The notes: generated by a model from the sequence alone, not told the origin. Counted from the first letter of the stretch, positions 1 to 11,293 are shown. The stretch is DNA of 64,000 bases from Pusillimonas noertemannii (GCF_003096595.1 NZ_QEKO01000005.1:1-64000), one strand, 5' to 3'. Numbers and translations are program-made.

Positions 1-108
1 TTGGCGGTCGAGCCAGGCGCCGCAGAACGGAGGGCGAAGGCCCGGAGGATGCGGACAGGCGGGCCCGAAGGGCCGACCGGCTCCGCCCGGAACAGCCATA
101 CCCCGCAG

Positions 109-239
109 CGCAGGAACGGGTTTAGAACAAACACCACCGCAGCCCATGCATAAGCGCAGGACCGGCTCGAGAACCAACGCCCTTACAAGCCGTCGCAGCC
201 AAATACCCAACGCAGGAACGGTGCAAGAACAAACGCCCC
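109..239. repeat. three imperfect 28-bp direct repeats downstream of gor
   Basis: Three copies of a unit that begins CGCAGGAACGG and continues with AGAACAAACGCC occur at about 109-136, 155-182 and 211-238, with starts 46 and 56 bases apart. The second copy has two or three substitutions (CGCAGGACCGG, AGAACCAACGCC). The first two are each followed by a CGCAGCC string. No reading frame is supported here. The units lie beyond the end of gor and beyond its likely terminator. Function is unknown. Confidence 0.5.
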
Positions 240-253
240 GCAATCAAGGGGCG
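234..253 (-). terminator. probable intrinsic terminator of gor
   Basis: CGCCCC (234-239) pairs with GGGGCG (248-253) around an 8-base loop. On the minus strand the hairpin is followed by TTTGTTCTT, a moderate U-rich tract. It lies about 20 bases past the gor stop codon. Confidence 0.55.
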
Positions 254-271
254 ATGCAGACAAAAAAGACG

Positions 272-1624
272 TTAGCGCATGGTCACGAATTCTTCGGCAG
301 CGGTGGGATGTATGGCCACGGTGTCGTCGAAGTCTTTCTTGGTGGCGCCCATTTTCAAGGCCACTGCAAAGCCCTGCAGCATTTCGTCCATGCCGAAGCC
401 GATGCCGTGTATGCCTACGATCTTCTCGTCGGGCCCCACGCAGACCAGCTTCATGCGCGCCGGCTGGCGGTGCTGGGTAACCGCCGTGTACATCGCCGTG
501 AACGAAGAGCGATACACCTTTACCGCCTCATCGCCGAACTTGGCCCGCGCCTCGGGCTCGCTCAGGCCCACCGTGCCGATGGGCGGGTGGCTGAACACCA
601 CCGTGGGAACATTGCTGTAGTCCAGGTGCTCGTCGGGCTTGTTGTTGAACAGCCGTTCCGACAAGCGGCGCCCGGCGGCCACCGCCACCGGGGTGAGTTC
701 GATCTGGCCCGTGATGTCGCCCACGGCGTAGATGCCGGGCACATTGGTGTTCTGGTATTTGTCGACCTCGATGTAGCCGCCGGGGTTCAAGCGCACTCCC
801 GCGGCCTCGAGGTTGAGGTGGGCCGTATAAGGCTCGCGGCCGACGGCCCAGACGAGACAGTCGACGGTGTGGCTTTCGCCGTTTTCCAGCTGCAGGGTCA
901 GGCTGCCGTCGGCGTTCTTTAACACCGACTTGGGTACGGAGTGGGTGTGCAGCGCGGGGCCTTCGGCCTGCATCACTTCGACCAGGGTTTCGCTGAGCAG
1001 CGGGTCGAAATTCCGCAAGGGCGCATGCTGCCGCACGAAGAGGTGGGTTTCCGAACCCAGGGCATTCATCACGCCGGCCAGTTCCACGGCGATGTAGCCG
1101 GCCCCCGCTACGGCGGTGCGCGCGGGCAGCGCGGGCAGGGCGAAGAAGCCGTCGGAGTCGATGCCGTGCTCGGCGCCGGGAATGTCGGGGCGCACGGGGC
1201 GCCCGCCCGTGGCGATCAGGATATGGTCGGCCGTGTAGCGCTTGCCGTCGACTTCGATGGTGTGGGCATCGACGAAGCGGGCCCAGCCCCGGATCACGTC
1301 CACCTGGTTCTTGTCCAGCACGGTGTCGTACGAGGCGTGGATGCGGTCAATATAGGCGCTGCGGTTCTTGACCAGGGTGTCCCAGTCGAAGCGGTTCAGC
1401 GTGGCGTCGAAGCCGTAGTCGGGCCCGTAGTGATGAATGGCCTCGGCGACCTGCGCCGCGTGCCACATGACCTTCTTGGGCACGCAGCCCACATTGACGC
1501 AGGTGCCGCCGAGCTCTTTGGCTTCGATCAGCGCGCATTTCTTTCCGTGCATGGCGGCGCGGTTGGCGGACGCGATGCCGCCGCTGCCGCCGCCGATGGC
1601 GATGTAGTCGTAGTGTTGGATCAC
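272..1624 (-). CDS. gor: glutathione-disulfide reductase
   Basis: Cytoplasmic flavoenzyme that reduces oxidised glutathione with NADPH. The 450-residue protein has the FAD-binding GGGSGG at residues 11-16 and the redox-active pair Cys42/Cys47 in [13 protein letters not shown]. The NADPH-binding fold has [11 protein letters not shown] followed by an Arg-rich FVRQHAPLR stretch that in this family selects NADPH. The C-terminal HPTAAEEF carries the catalytic His-Glu pair. Length equals that of E. coli Gor. The start MIQHYDY sits directly before the first beta strand, so no longer start is needed. It lies 109 bp downstream of glnE on the same strand; a promoter of its own is possible but was not identified. 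Confidence 0.97.
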   Translation of the reverse strand: MIQHYDYIAIGGGSGGIASANRAAMHGKKCALIEAKELGGTCVNVGCVPKKVMWHAAQVAEAIHHYGPDYGFDATLNRFDWDTLVKNRSAYIDRIHASYDTVLDKNQVDVIRGWARFVDAHTIEVDGKRYTADHILIATGGRPVRPDIPGAEHGIDSDGFFALPALPARTAVAGAGYIAVELAGVMNALGSETHLFVRQHAPLRNFDPLLSETLVEVMQAEGPALHTHSVPKSVLKNADGSLTLQLENGESHTVDCLVWAVGREPYTAHLNLEAAGVRLNPGGYIEVDKYQNTNVPGIYAVGDITGQIELTPVAVAAGRRLSERLFNNKPDEHLDYSNVPTVVFSHPPIGTVGLSEPEARAKFGDEAVKVYRSSFTAMYTAVTQHRQPARMKLVCVGPDEKIVGIHGIGFGMDEMLQGFAVALKMGATKKDFDDTVAIHPTAAEEFVTMR

Positions 1625-1733
1625 GTCTTGCCCGTCGTTGCGTTACTGGAGTCAGATACTGGCCGATTGTAATGCCTTGCACAATCCCTGCGGACTTCGC
1701 CCGCGAGTAAGTGCCCCGCGCGGCGCGGCGGCA

Positions 1734-4511
1734 TCATTCGCCGATGACGGTGTTCCAGAGCAAGCGCACGCAGGCGCGTTCAGAGGCCAGCAGACTGGGC
1801 GATACCCGGGCCTTCTCGGCGCCTTGCAGGCGCAGCGCATGCTGCATGCGGCGAAACACCCGATACGCATCGGAAACCTCGGTGGCCAGTTGCTGGGGTA
1901 TCAGGCCATGCTCGCCGGCCAGCTTCAGAAGCGTGATGTTGCCCAGATTGTCGACCAGGACGGGATACTGGCGGGAATGCGCCAGCACCAGGTACTGGGT
2001 CACGAACTCGACGTCCACCATGCCGCCGCGATCGTGCTTGAGATCGAAGTCCAGCGAATGGTTCGGATGGCCCGCGCTGATTTTCTCGCGCATGGCGCGC
2101 ACGTCCTGCTTGAGCTTCTGGGAGTCGCGCGGGGCGAGCAGGATTTCGCGGCGCACGGCCTCGAAGCGCTCGCCCACCTTGCGGTCGCCGGCGGCAAAGC
2201 GGGCGCGGGTGATGGCCTGGTGCTCCCAGGGCCAGGCGTGGCCGAGCTGGTATTGCGAGAACGCCTCGAGCGACACGGCCAGCACGCCGGCATCGCCGTC
2301 CGGCCGCAGACGCAGGTCGATGTCGTAGAGCCGCCCGGACGAGGTCATGGTGGACAGCCACGAGGCCATGCGGCGCCCCAGCTTGGCGTAGAGCTCGGCG
2401 GCGTCTTCACGGGGGTCGTCATACAGGAAGACCAGGTCGAGGTCAGAGGCATAGCCCAACTCTTTGCCGCCCAGCTTGCCATAGGCGATGATGGCGAAGC
2501 GGGGCGGGGGCAGGGTGCCGCCGGCTGGGGTGCCCCGTGGCTGGATCAGGGGCCAGACGCGATGCAGGGTTTCTTCAAGAAGCATGTCGGCCAGCCCCGA
2601 AAGCTGGTCGGCCAGTTGTTCGACGGTAAGCACGCCGGCCAGGTCCTGGGCCAGCAGCTGAAAGCTGAGCTGGCGCTGCAGGTCGCGCATCAGGTTCATC
2701 TGCTGCTCGACGTCCGGCTTGCCGTCGGGCAACACCGATGCGTCCAGCTCGTCGTGCAGGTTCCTGGCGTGGGCGGCCAGGTCAAGGGGCGACATCAGCG
2801 AGTGCCATTCGATCAGGCTGTCGAGCAGCAGGGGATACTGGCACAGGTATTGAGAGGCCCAGGGGCTGGCGCCGACGATGCGCGAGACGCGCGCCAGGAT
2901 CTCGGGGTATTCGGCCAGCAATGCCAAGTAGGCGCTGCGCTGCGCAATGTGCTCGATCAGGTCGAGCAGGCGCACGGCGGTCTGCTCGGGTTCGGGCGTT
3001 TTGGCGGCGGCATCGACCAGGGCCGGAAGCAGGGCGTCCAGGCGCTTGCGGCTGTTGGCGGGCAGGCTGCGTATGCGATGCGTATCGAGCAGGGTTTCGA
3101 TGCGCTGGTTCAGCGAGTTGGCATGTTCGCCCAACTGCCCGTCCACGTAGTCGCTCAGGCTGCAGCCGGGCGCCGGGGCCGGAGAGGCTTCATCCTCATC
3201 GTCGGCCTCGCCCATGCCGGCCAGGCGGAAAGCGTTGCGGAAGGTCTGGTTGACGAAGAGCCGGTGCGCGGCCAGCGTTTCCTCGAACTCGGCCGGCGCC
3301 ATGCCCATGGCGTGGGCCAGCTGTTCACGCAGGGCCGGGTCGAAGGGCAGCAGATGGGTCTGCTCGTCTTCGCGGTATTGCAGCACGTGTTCGGTGCGCC
3401 GCAGGAAGCAGTAGGCGGCCTGCAACTGGTCGGCGATGGCTTCGGGCATCACGCCGGCGGTTTTCTGGCGATGCAGGGCGGCCAGCAGGCCGCGCTTCTG
3501 CAGCGAGGGCATGCGGCCGCCGCGTATCAATTGGTTCAGTTGCACGATGAATTCGATCTCGCGGATGCCGCCGTCGCCCAGCTTGATGTTGTGGGTGGCG
3601 TCCACGCCCGTGCGCGCCTGGGCGCGCCGCTGCCAGTCCTCGCGTATGCGCTCGCGCAGCTGGCGCAGCGCGGCCAGCGCGTCGAAATCGAAATACTTGC
3701 GATATACAAAGGGCACGCGCAGCGACTCGAGCTGCGCTATCTGCGGCCGGCGGTCGCTGCCTTCGAAGGCGCAGGCCGCGATGGGGCGGCCCTTCAGCCA
3801 GGCATAGCGCTCCCATTCGCGGCCCTGGGCCACCAGATAATGCTCCAGGGCGTCCAGGCTCCAGGCCAGGGGGCCCGAATCGCCGTCGGGCCGCAGGCGC
3901 AGGTCGGTGCGAAACACCTGGCCGTCCGCGTCGGGCTCGGACAGCACCGGCATCATGCGCTGGACGAGCCGGCCATAGAATTCGTGATGGCTGATCTTGC
4001 GCCGGCCCGTCGTTTCGCCTTCTTCCCCGTACAGCATGACCAGGTCGATGTCGGACGACACGTTCAGTTCCTTTCCGCCCAGCTTGCCCATGCCGATGAT
4101 CAACATCTCTTGGGGCTGGCCCGTGCCGGGGTCCAGCGGCGCGCCATGGGTGCCGGCCAGGTCGGCGGCCACGCTTTGGTAAGCCTGGACAATGGCCCGG
4201 TCTGCCAGGTGGCTGGTGGCTTCGACCACCTCGGCCAGCGGCGCCTGGCCGTTGATGTCGCGCACCATCAGGGCGTAGAACACGCGCTGGCGCAATTGGC
4301 GCAGCACCCGGCGCGCTTCGGCGACGGGCATGGCGGGGCCGGGCGGGGTGCCGCTGCGCAGCTCGTCGAACCAGGCCTGGATGGCCGCCGCGTCCACCGC
4401 TTGCAGGCTGGCTTGTTCCAGCCAGGTGGTGAAGGCTGGGTTCGAACCGGTCTTGCGGCGCAGGGCACCGGACCATTCCAGGGCTTTGGACAGCTGGGAG
4501 CTTGCAGTCAT
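1734..4511 (-). CDS. glnE: bifunctional glutamine synthetase adenylyltransferase/deadenylylase
   Basis: Controls nitrogen assimilation by adding or removing AMP on glutamine synthetase in response to PII. The 925-residue length fits the family (E. coli 946). It has two nucleotidyltransferase domains. The N-terminal one carries [18 protein letters not shown] near residue 135; the C-terminal one carries [20 protein letters not shown] near residue 680. Both keep the DxD metal-binding aspartates (DID and DLD), so both activities are probably intact. It is divergent from the YhdP-family gene across 89 bp and upstream of gor on the same strand. Confidence 0.97.
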   Translation of the reverse strand: MTASSQLSKALEWSGALRRKTGSNPAFTTWLEQASLQAVDAAAIQAWFDELRSGTPPGPAMPVAEARRVLRQLRQRVFYALMVRDINGQAPLAEVVEATSHLADRAIVQAYQSVAADLAGTHGAPLDPGTGQPQEMLIIGMGKLGGKELNVSSDIDLVMLYGEEGETTGRRKISHHEFYGRLVQRMMPVLSEPDADGQVFRTDLRLRPDGDSGPLAWSLDALEHYLVAQGREWERYAWLKGRPIAACAFEGSDRRPQIAQLESLRVPFVYRKYFDFDALAALRQLRERIREDWQRRAQARTGVDATHNIKLGDGGIREIEFIVQLNQLIRGGRMPSLQKRGLLAALHRQKTAGVMPEAIADQLQAAYCFLRRTEHVLQYREDEQTHLLPFDPALREQLAHAMGMAPAEFEETLAAHRLFVNQTFRNAFRLAGMGEADDEDEASPAPAPGCSLSDYVDGQLGEHANSLNQRIETLLDTHRIRSLPANSRKRLDALLPALVDAAAKTPEPEQTAVRLLDLIEHIAQRSAYLALLAEYPEILARVSRIVGASPWASQYLCQYPLLLDSLIEWHSLMSPLDLAAHARNLHDELDASVLPDGKPDVEQQMNLMRDLQRQLSFQLLAQDLAGVLTVEQLADQLSGLADMLLEETLHRVWPLIQPRGTPAGGTLPPPRFAIIAYGKLGGKELGYASDLDLVFLYDDPREDAAELYAKLGRRMASWLSTMTSSGRLYDIDLRLRPDGDAGVLAVSLEAFSQYQLGHAWPWEHQAITRARFAAGDRKVGERFEAVRREILLAPRDSQKLKQDVRAMREKISAGHPNHSLDFDLKHDRGGMVDVEFVTQYLVLAHSRQYPVLVDNLGNITLLKLAGEHGLIPQQLATEVSDAYRVFRRMQHALRLQGAEKARVSPSLLASERACVRLLWNTVIGE

Positions 4512-4600
4512 GAGGGAGGGCTTGTCGCGACGATAGTCGGATTTTCAGGTATAAGGTCTGAAAAGATACTGCATATTCCCCCGTACTGGCTACTCAACCC

Positions 4601-7600
4601 GTGTTTCGAACTTCCGCATTGCTTCGCGTACTGGGCCGAACGGCGCTGGTCCTGTACCTGTCGGTCGCGGCGCTGTTTCTCGTCGTCCGGCACGGGGTTC
4701 TGCCCAACATCGATCACTGGCGGCCCGACATCCAGGCCGCGCTTTCCTCGGCGCTCGACACGCGCATCGAACTGGGACATATAGAAGCCGGCTGGGCCGG
4801 GCTGCATCCGCGCCTGCGGCTCGACGACGTGGCCGTCTTCGACGAGCGGGGCAGCCAGGTGCTCAAGCTTCCCACCATTCGCGCCGTGCTCAGCTGGCAG
4901 GGCCTGTTCTCGGGGGTACCGAGCTTTTCCTACATCGAGGCGTCGGGGCTGGACATCGAGGCCCGGCGCGACGCCCAGGGACGCATCTGGGCGCTGGGCA
5001 AGGAAGTCGGCCGGGACGACGTCGATGAATCGCCCGAACTCAGCCTGGACCATCCGCTGGTGCAATGGCTGGCCCGGCAGCCGCGCGTGGCCTTGCGCGG
5101 CGCGGCCATCACATGGCGCGATGAAACACGAAGCGCCGCGCCGCTTCGGCTTACCGCCGTCACCCTGGGCCTGGCCTCGGAGCCCGGCAAGCACACCCTG
5201 CTGCTCAGCGCCACGCCTTCCGGGGCGCTGGGCGAGGGTTTCGAGATGCGCGCCCGCTTCGATCACGCCGACGCCGGCCTGGCCGCGGACGACCCCATGG
5301 CCTGGGCGGGCATGTTCTATGTACGGATAGAGGGCATGTCGCCCGCGCAGTGGCGGCCCTGGCTGGACGTGCCCGGCCATATGGAGTCGGGCAGGGTTTC
5401 GGCGCAGTGGTGGCTGGGCTTCGCAAGATCACGGCCCGAGCGCGTGGCGGCCCAGGTCAATATACGGGACGGCCATTGGCGGCTGGGTGAGCAGAGCACC
5501 GTGCGCGCCAGTACGGCCGAGCTGTTCCTGGACGGCTCCTGGCCGGGCTATATCGGCGCGCTCGAGGCATTCGAGGCGCTGGCGGCGCCCGAGCCGGCGC
5601 CTTCCGATGCAACACAATCGGAGGGTGCCGGGCATGACCGTGCCGCCGGCCCGGAAGGAGCCGGCCACCCGGCAGGCGAAGACGGTGCACCGGTGAATTT
5701 CTGGTTCGACGCCAAGGGCATGGTGCTGAACACGCCCGAAATCTTCGACCACGAGCTTGCCTTCGACCACATCGAGACGCGGGGCGGCTTGCTGCGCGAC
5801 GCGGGCCAAGGACTGGCGGTGCGTTTCGACAATGCCCGTGTGATCAACCGGGACATGGACCTGCAATGGAGCGGCAGCTGGAAGGAGGGGGGCTCGGGTT
5901 CCGGCGGGCTGGCCGACATCCGGGGCGTGTTCCATCGCGCAAGCCTCGACGGCATCGATCTTTACATGCCCACCAGCGTCAACCTGGAAGCGCGGGAGTG
6001 GCTGATCGACGGCCTGCTGGATGGCGAAATAGAGAACGCGGCCGCGCTGCTGCAGGGTGACCTTCAGGATTTTCCCTTCGGCGACGGACCGGGTCGCTTC
6101 CGCATCGAGGGCAGTTTCCGCGACGGGGTCATCGACTACGCGCCCAGCCGGTCCGGCGAAGAAAGCTGGCCCGCGCTGCGCCAGGTAAAGGGGCGGGTCG
6201 CGCTGGACCGGGTGGATCTGCGCCTGGTGGCCGACGAAGCCATCGTGGAGCCCGCCGCGGGCCATGTCATCGAGCTGCGCGACGTGCGGGCCCATATTCC
6301 GGACATAGAGCGCGATTCGGTGCTGAACATCGAGGGGCAGACCCGTGCGCCCGCGCAGGCCTATCTGGCCCTGATCCGGCATTCGCCCCTGCAGCGCCTG
6401 CTCGACGGCTTTCTTGATCCGGCCCAGGCCGACGGCGAATGGGAGGTTCCGCTGGGCCTGACCATACCGCTGCTGAATGTCGACGACACCCGGGTGCGGG
6501 GAGCGGTGCGCTTTGGGGGCGGGAAGCTTGCGCTGGAGCCGCTGGCACCGCCCTTTGAACAGCTGCGGGGCACGCTGGAATTCTCCGAGACGGGCTTCAG
6601 CGCCGATGGCCTGAAGGCCAGCTTTTTGAACGGGCCGGCCAGTTTCCGGGGTGGCCTGGGCGGAGGGCGCAAGGGCCTGGAGATGAGCGGCCGCATCGGC
6701 GCCGAGGCGCTTCGGCAGTACGTCGGCATGAAGGGCATGGAGCGTCTGGACGGAACGCTCGACTACACGGCCCGCATGCGCCGGGAGCCTTCGGGCCGAT
6801 ACGCAATGACCGCGCAGAGCAGCCTGCGCGAACTGGCCATCGACCTGCCCGAACCCGTGGGCAAGCCGGCGGGGGCGGCCGGCAAGCTCGAGGTGCAGTG
6901 GACGCCGGCCTCTTCGGCCGGCGGCATGATCCTGAAGGTTGCGCTGGGCCCGACGATGAAGGCGCAGTTCCTGCGGCGCCGGAACGGAAAGGAAGGGCCT
7001 TATTTCGTGTCGGGAGCCGTGGGCACGGCCCTGCCCAAGAAGCTGCCCGATGCCGGCCTGGCCGTCGATGTGCGCCATCGGCGCATCGACGTCAACGAAT
7101 GGAATGCCATCATCGATGAGTTCTCGGCCCCTTTGCCTGGCAACGCCGCAGGCGGCGAGCAGCCGCAGAGCGAGATATTCCCGCCGTTGCAGCGGCTGAG
7201 GCTGCAGGCCGACAGCATGGCGCTTTACGGCCTGCAGCTCGAAGCAGCGACGCTGACGGCGCTGCGTGAACGGCCGCTGCGCTGGCGCATGGACGTCGCC
7301 TCGGCCCTGACGGCGGGCACGGTGTACTGGAACCAGGCCGATGCGACGACGGCCGGAAAGGTGGACGCGCGCTTCGACCGCCTGGCCCTGGGCGATGCGA
7401 AGGCCGAGACCGATTCCAGCCGCGATTCCCAGCCGTCCGACGCCATGCTGGAAGCGGCCGAAGAAGACGGCTCATGGGACGGCAGCGCGGACATTCCCGC
7501 CGTCAGCCTCAAGGTCGACAAGCTGACCTTGTACGGCCGTTCCGTCGGCAGCCTGGCGGTCGAGGGCGTCAACGAGCAGCAAGGCCGTTTCTGGCGCCTG

Positions 7601-8464
7601 AACAAGCTCAGCCTTGCCAGCCCCACCGCCCAGTTGCACGGATCGGGCATCTGGAGGCTGGCGGGAGGCGAGCGCGGGCTCACCCTGGACGCCGATGCCA
7701 GCTTCAGCGACCTGGGCGCCTTCCTGGACCAGATCGACATGAAGAACGTGCTGGAGGGCGGCAAGGGCACGATCAAGGGGCGCATAGAATGGCGCAACAT
7801 GCCCTGGCGCTTCGATCGTTCCGACCTGAACGGGCAGTTGCGCTTCGAACTGGAGAACGGGCGTTTCAGCACGCTCAACTCGCGCTCGGCCCGCCTGCTC
7901 GAGCTTCTGTCGCTGCAGTCGCTGCAAAGGCTGGCGACCTTCAGCATGAATCCCGCTTCCATCTTCAAAGAGGGGTTTCCCTTCGACCGCGTGGCCGGCA
8001 CGCTGCACATCAGCGACGGCGTCATGACGACCAACGACTATCGCGTCACAGGGCCGGTGGCCACCATCAGCATCGGGGGCGACGTAGACCTGAAGACCGA
8101 AAAAATAGACTTGCAGGCCATGGTGGTGCCCCGGCTGGACGTCAGCGGGGCGACCGTGGCGGCGGGTATTGCGATCAATCCCATCGTGGGCCTGGGCGCC
8201 TTTGTGACGCAATGGCTGCTGAGCAAGCCGCTGTCCAAGGCCATGACGGCGCATTACGACGTGTCGGGCGACCTCAACGCGCCTCAGTTGAACGAGGTGT
8301 CGGCGCCGACAGGCAAGTCGCAGGAGGCCGTTGCCCCTAAGGGGCGCATAGAAGGCCAGGGCGTGGAGCTGGACGACGCGGCCCGCAACGGCCTGCACGA
8401 CGCGGGCGAGTTCAATGGCAAGCCCAACGGCGCGGTGGCCGGTTCGGCGAAGAATGGGCGCTGA
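4601..8464 (+). CDS. yhdP: YhdP-family AsmA-like envelope protein
   Basis: Large inner-membrane-anchored periplasmic protein of 1287 residues (E. coli YhdP about 1266). In E. coli this family works with TamB and YdbH in moving phospholipid to the outer membrane. One N-terminal membrane segment covers about residues 10-28. The first 100 residues match the YhdP N-terminus (IELGHIEAGWAGLHPRLRL). The DUF3971 and AsmA_2-like regions fill the rest, and the C-terminal VTQWLLSKPLSKAM motif is present. The start is GTG. It is divergent from glnE. gdhA follows on the opposite strand, instead of the nitrilase and tldD genes that I recall following yhdP in Bordetella, which suggests local rearrangement. 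Confidence 0.9.
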   Translation: MFRTSALLRVLGRTALVLYLSVAALFLVVRHGVLPNIDHWRPDIQAALSSALDTRIELGHIEAGWAGLHPRLRLDDVAVFDERGSQVLKLPTIRAVLSWQGLFSGVPSFSYIEASGLDIEARRDAQGRIWALGKEVGRDDVDESPELSLDHPLVQWLARQPRVALRGAAITWRDETRSAAPLRLTAVTLGLASEPGKHTLLLSATPSGALGEGFEMRARFDHADAGLAADDPMAWAGMFYVRIEGMSPAQWRPWLDVPGHMESGRVSAQWWLGFARSRPERVAAQVNIRDGHWRLGEQSTVRASTAELFLDGSWPGYIGALEAFEALAAPEPAPSDATQSEGAGHDRAAGPEGAGHPAGEDGAPVNFWFDAKGMVLNTPEIFDHELAFDHIETRGGLLRDAGQGLAVRFDNARVINRDMDLQWSGSWKEGGSGSGGLADIRGVFHRASLDGIDLYMPTSVNLEAREWLIDGLLDGEIENAAALLQGDLQDFPFGDGPGRFRIEGSFRDGVIDYAPSRSGEESWPALRQVKGRVALDRVDLRLVADEAIVEPAAGHVIELRDVRAHIPDIERDSVLNIEGQTRAPAQAYLALIRHSPLQRLLDGFLDPAQADGEWEVPLGLTIPLLNVDDTRVRGAVRFGGGKLALEPLAPPFEQLRGTLEFSETGFSADGLKASFLNGPASFRGGLGGGRKGLEMSGRIGAEALRQYVGMKGMERLDGTLDYTARMRREPSGRYAMTAQSSLRELAIDLPEPVGKPAGAAGKLEVQWTPASSAGGMILKVALGPTMKAQFLRRRNGKEGPYFVSGAVGTALPKKLPDAGLAVDVRHRRIDVNEWNAIIDEFSAPLPGNAAGGEQPQSEIFPPLQRLRLQADSMALYGLQLEAATLTALRERPLRWRMDVASALTAGTVYWNQADATTAGKVDARFDRLALGDAKAETDSSRDSQPSDAMLEAAEEDGSWDGSADIPAVSLKVDKLTLYGRSVGSLAVEGVNEQQGRFWRLNKLSLASPTAQLHGSGIWRLAGGERGLTLDADASFSDLGAFLDQIDMKNVLEGGKGTIKGRIEWRNMPWRFDRSDLNGQLRFELENGRFSTLNSRSARLLELLSLQSLQRLATFSMNPASIFKEGFPFDRVAGTLHISDGVMTTNDYRVTGPVATISIGGDVDLKTEKIDLQAMVVPRLDVSGATVAAGIAINPIVGLGAFVTQWLLSKPLSKAMTAHYDVSGDLNAPQLNEVSAPTGKSQEAVAPKGRIEGQGVELDDAARNGLHDAGEFNGKPNGAVAGSAKNGR

Positions 8465-8492
8465 TCATGGCTGCGGGCCGGGCGCTGGAATG

Positions 8493-8530
8493 AAAAACGG
8501 CGGCTGGGCCGAGGCCCGCCGCCGATTTTA
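8493..8530. terminator. bidirectional terminator between yhdP and gdhA
   Basis: CGGCGGCTGGGC (8498-8509) pairs with GCCCGCCGCCG (8514-8524) with one bulged base. Five A residues precede it and ATTTTA follows, giving a U tract on both strands. This fits the convergent ends of the yhdP-type gene and gdhA. Confidence 0.8.
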
Positions 8531-8547
8531 GTAAGGCCAGTACGGGT

Positions 8548-9897
8548 TCAGTACACGCCTTGCTGCAGCATGGCGTCGGCCACTTTGACGAAGCCCGCGA
8601 TGTTGGCGCCGTTCAGGTAGTTGACCGGCTTGCCGGGCGTCTGGTCGCTGTAGCGCACGCAGCTTTCGTGGATGTCGCGCATGATGGCATGCAGGCGAGT
8701 CTCGACTTCGTCGCGGCTCCAGCTGAGGCGCAGGGCGTTCTGGCTCATTTCGAGGCCCGACACGGCGACGCCGCCCGCGTTGCTGGCCTTGCCCGGGGCG
8801 TACAGCACGCCGGCGTGGATGAAGGCGTCGACGGCATCGAGGCTGGTGGGCATGTTGGCGCCTTCGGCCACGCAGCGCACGCCGTTCTTGATGAGGGTCT
8901 GGGCGTCTTCGAGCTCGAGTTCGTTCTGGGTGGCGCAGGGCAGGGCGACGTCGACGGGAACGTGCCAGGGGCGCTTGCCGGCTTCATAGATCAGGCCCTG
9001 TTCTTTTGCAAAGGTTTCAAGGCGTTCGCGGCGCACGGTCTTGAGCTCGATGAGGGCGGCCAGCTTGGCGGGGGTGAAACCGGCCTTGTCGACCACGCAG
9101 CCGTGCGAATCGGAGACCGTGACGACCTTGGCGCCCATCTGCATGCACTTCTCGATGGCGTACTGGGCGACGTTGCCCGAGCCCGAGACCGAGACCGTGA
9201 GGCCGTCGAGCGACTGGCGCATGTGCTTGAGCATTTCTTCAGCGAAATACACGGTGCCGTAGCCGGTGGCTTCGGGACGGATAAGGCTGCCGCCGAAAGT
9301 GATGCCCTTGCCGGTAAACACGCTGGCCGACGAGTTGGACAGTTTTTTCATCATGCCGGCCATGAAGCCGACTTCTCGTGCGCCCACGCCGATGTCGCCG
9401 GCGGGCACGTCGGTGTCGGGCCCCAGGTGGCGGTACAGCTCGACTATGAGCGCCTGGCAGAAGCGCATGACCTCGGCGTCGGACTTGCCCTTGGGATCGA
9501 AATCAGAGCCGCCCTTGCCGCCGCCCATGGGCAGGGTGGTCAGGGCGTTCTTGAAGGTTTGCTCGAAGGCCAGGAACTTGAGAATGGAAAGATTGACCGA
9601 AGGGTGGAAGCGCATGCCGCCCTTGAAGGGGCCGATGGCCGAACTGTGCTGGATGCGGAAGGCGCGGTTGACCTGCACCTGGCCCTTGTCGTCGACCCAC
9701 GATACACGGAACTGAATCACTCGTTCGGGTTCGACCAGGCGTTCGAGCAGGCCCATTTCGCCATAGCGGGGGTTCTGTTCGATGAAGGGCCACAGACAGC
9801 CCATGACTTCCTTGACCGCTTGCATGAACTCGGGTTGATGAGGGTCGCGGGCCTGGACGTGATCGAGGAATTGATTCAGTGTAGGTAGTGTCATCAA
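8548..9897 (-). CDS. gdhA: NADP-specific glutamate dehydrogenase
   Basis: Catalyses reductive amination of 2-oxoglutarate to glutamate in ammonia assimilation. The 449-residue hexameric-type enzyme matches E. coli GdhA (447). Conserved stretches include RIQHSSAIGPFKGGMRF, the lysine-rich PMGGGKGGSDFDPKGKSD around residues 124-141 with the catalytic lysine, PAGDIGVGAREVGFM, and the dinucleotide-binding SGSGNVAQYA near residue 242. It stands alone between convergent yhdP and rho. The start MMTLPTLNQFL is normal for the family. Confidence 0.97.
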   Translation of the reverse strand: MMTLPTLNQFLDHVQARDPHQPEFMQAVKEVMGCLWPFIEQNPRYGEMGLLERLVEPERVIQFRVSWVDDKGQVQVNRAFRIQHSSAIGPFKGGMRFHPSVNLSILKFLAFEQTFKNALTTLPMGGGKGGSDFDPKGKSDAEVMRFCQALIVELYRHLGPDTDVPAGDIGVGAREVGFMAGMMKKLSNSSASVFTGKGITFGGSLIRPEATGYGTVYFAEEMLKHMRQSLDGLTVSVSGSGNVAQYAIEKCMQMGAKVVTVSDSHGCVVDKAGFTPAKLAALIELKTVRRERLETFAKEQGLIYEAGKRPWHVPVDVALPCATQNELELEDAQTLIKNGVRCVAEGANMPTSLDAVDAFIHAGVLYAPGKASNAGGVAVSGLEMSQNALRLSWSRDEVETRLHAIMRDIHESCVRYSDQTPGKPVNYLNGANIAGFVKVADAMLQQGVY

Positions 9898-9961
9898 GTG
9901 GTGCTCTGTGGTGCGCGCCGAACCCGCGCGGGCCCAGCGGTGTTGTCAACAAATGTGGTGA

Positions 9962-11218
9962 TTATTTCTTCATCATGTCGAAGAATTCGGCGTTCGTCTT
10001 CGTGGCGCGGATCTTGTCGAGGATGAATTCCATGGCGGCGACGTCGTCCATGTCGTGGATGAACTTGCGCAGCACCCAGACCTTTTGCAGCAGTTCGGGC
10101 TTGATGAGCAGTTCTTCGCGGCGCGTGCCGGATTTGTTCAGGTTGATGGCCGGATAGACGCGTTTTTCGGCCAGGCGGCGCTCGAGGTGGACTTCGGAGT
10201 TGCCGGTGCCCTTGAATTCTTCGTAGATGACTTCGTCCATGCGGCTGCCGGTTTCGATAAGCGCCGTGCCGATGATGGTAAGCGAGCCGCCTTCTTCGAT
10301 GTTGCGCGCGGCGCCGAAGAAGCGCTTGGGGCGCTGCAGCGCGTTGGCGTCGACGCCGCCCGTAAGCACCTTGCCCGATGCGGGCACCACGGTGTTGTAG
10401 GCGCGAGCCAGGCGGGTGATGGAGTCGAGCAGGATGACCACGTCTTTCTTGAGCTCGACCAGGCGCTTGGCTTTCTCGATGACCATTTCGGCAACCTGCA
10501 CGTGGCGGGTCGCGGGTTCGTCGAAGGTGGAGGCCACCACTTCGCCGCGCACCGTGCGCTGCATCTCGGTGACTTCTTCAGGACGCTCGTCGACCAGCAG
10601 CACGATCATGGTGGCGTCGGGATAGTTGGTGGTGATGGCGTGGGCGATGTGCTGCATCATCACCGTTTTACCCGACTTGGGGCTGGCAACGATGAGGGCG
10701 CGCTGGCCCTTGCCCAGCGGCGCGAAGATGTCGAGGATGCGGCCGGTGATGTTTTCTTCGCTCTTGATGTCGCGTTCGAGCGTCATGACCTGATCGGGAT
10801 GCAGCGGCGTCAGGTTCTCGAACATGATGCGATGCTTGATGGCCTCGGGCTGCATGCCGTTGACCTTGTCCACCTTGACCAGGGCGAAATAGCGCTCGCC
10901 GTCCTTGGGCGTGCGCACCTCGCCTTCGATCGAGTCTCCGGTATGCAGGTTGAAGCGGCGTATCTGCGAAGGCGAGATGTAGATGTCGTCGGTGCTGGCC
11001 AGATACGAGGTATCGGGCGAGCGCAGAAAGCCGAAGCCGTCGGGCAGGACCTCGAGCACGCCGTCGCCGAAGATCTGCTCGCCTTGCTTGGCGCGCTTTT
11101 TCATGATGGCGAACATGATCTCCTGCTTGCGCAGGCGGCTGGCGTTGTCGATGTCGAGACTCGAGGCCATTTCGAGCAACTGCGAAACGTGCAGCGCTTT
11201 TAGTTCTGTGAGGTGCAT
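9962..11218 (-). CDS. rho: transcription termination factor Rho
   Basis: Hexameric RNA-dependent ATPase that ends transcription. The 418-residue protein has the N-terminal Rho domain ([15 protein letters not shown]), a cold-shock-like RNA-binding fold ([16 protein letters not shown], near residues 60-80), Walker [12 protein letters not shown] near residue 180, Walker [14 protein letters not shown] and the C-terminal domain. Length and order are standard. trxA is upstream on the same strand, as in E. coli, where trxA precedes rho. Confidence 0.98.
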   Translation of the reverse strand: MHLTELKALHVSQLLEMASSLDIDNASRLRKQEIMFAIMKKRAKQGEQIFGDGVLEVLPDGFGFLRSPDTSYLASTDDIYISPSQIRRFNLHTGDSIEGEVRTPKDGERYFALVKVDKVNGMQPEAIKHRIMFENLTPLHPDQVMTLERDIKSEENITGRILDIFAPLGKGQRALIVASPKSGKTVMMQHIAHAITTNYPDATMIVLLVDERPEEVTEMQRTVRGEVVASTFDEPATRHVQVAEMVIEKAKRLVELKKDVVILLDSITRLARAYNTVVPASGKVLTGGVDANALQRPKRFFGAARNIEEGGSLTIIGTALIETGSRMDEVIYEEFKGTGNSEVHLERRLAEKRVYPAINLNKSGTRREELLIKPELLQKVWVLRKFIHDMDDVAAMEFILDKIRATKTNAEFFDMMKK

Positions 11219-11252
11219 GAGAAGGAAGAAGGGGAGTCGTGCAAAGTGGGTG

Positions 11253-11273
11253 GCGGGCTCAAGACGAGCCCGC
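11253..11273 (-). terminator. hairpin between trxA and rho
   Basis: GCGGGCTC (11253-11260) pairs perfectly with GAGCCCGC (11266-11273) around AAGAC. It sits just past the trxA stop. There is only a short T-containing stretch after it on the minus strand, so it may be an attenuating or RNA-stabilising hairpin rather than a full stop. Confidence 0.5.
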
Positions 11274-11293
11274 GCGCAAGGCGATGGTCGGGG

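Noticed and set aside
109-239. CRISPR array
   Set aside because: Only three imperfect repeats with 18-28-base spacers and no cas genes.
1638-4784. Very long open frame on the plus strand opposite glnE
   Set aside because: It mirrors glnE, a clearly conserved gene; the product is low-complexity Gln/Ala/Gly-rich and is an effect of high GC content.
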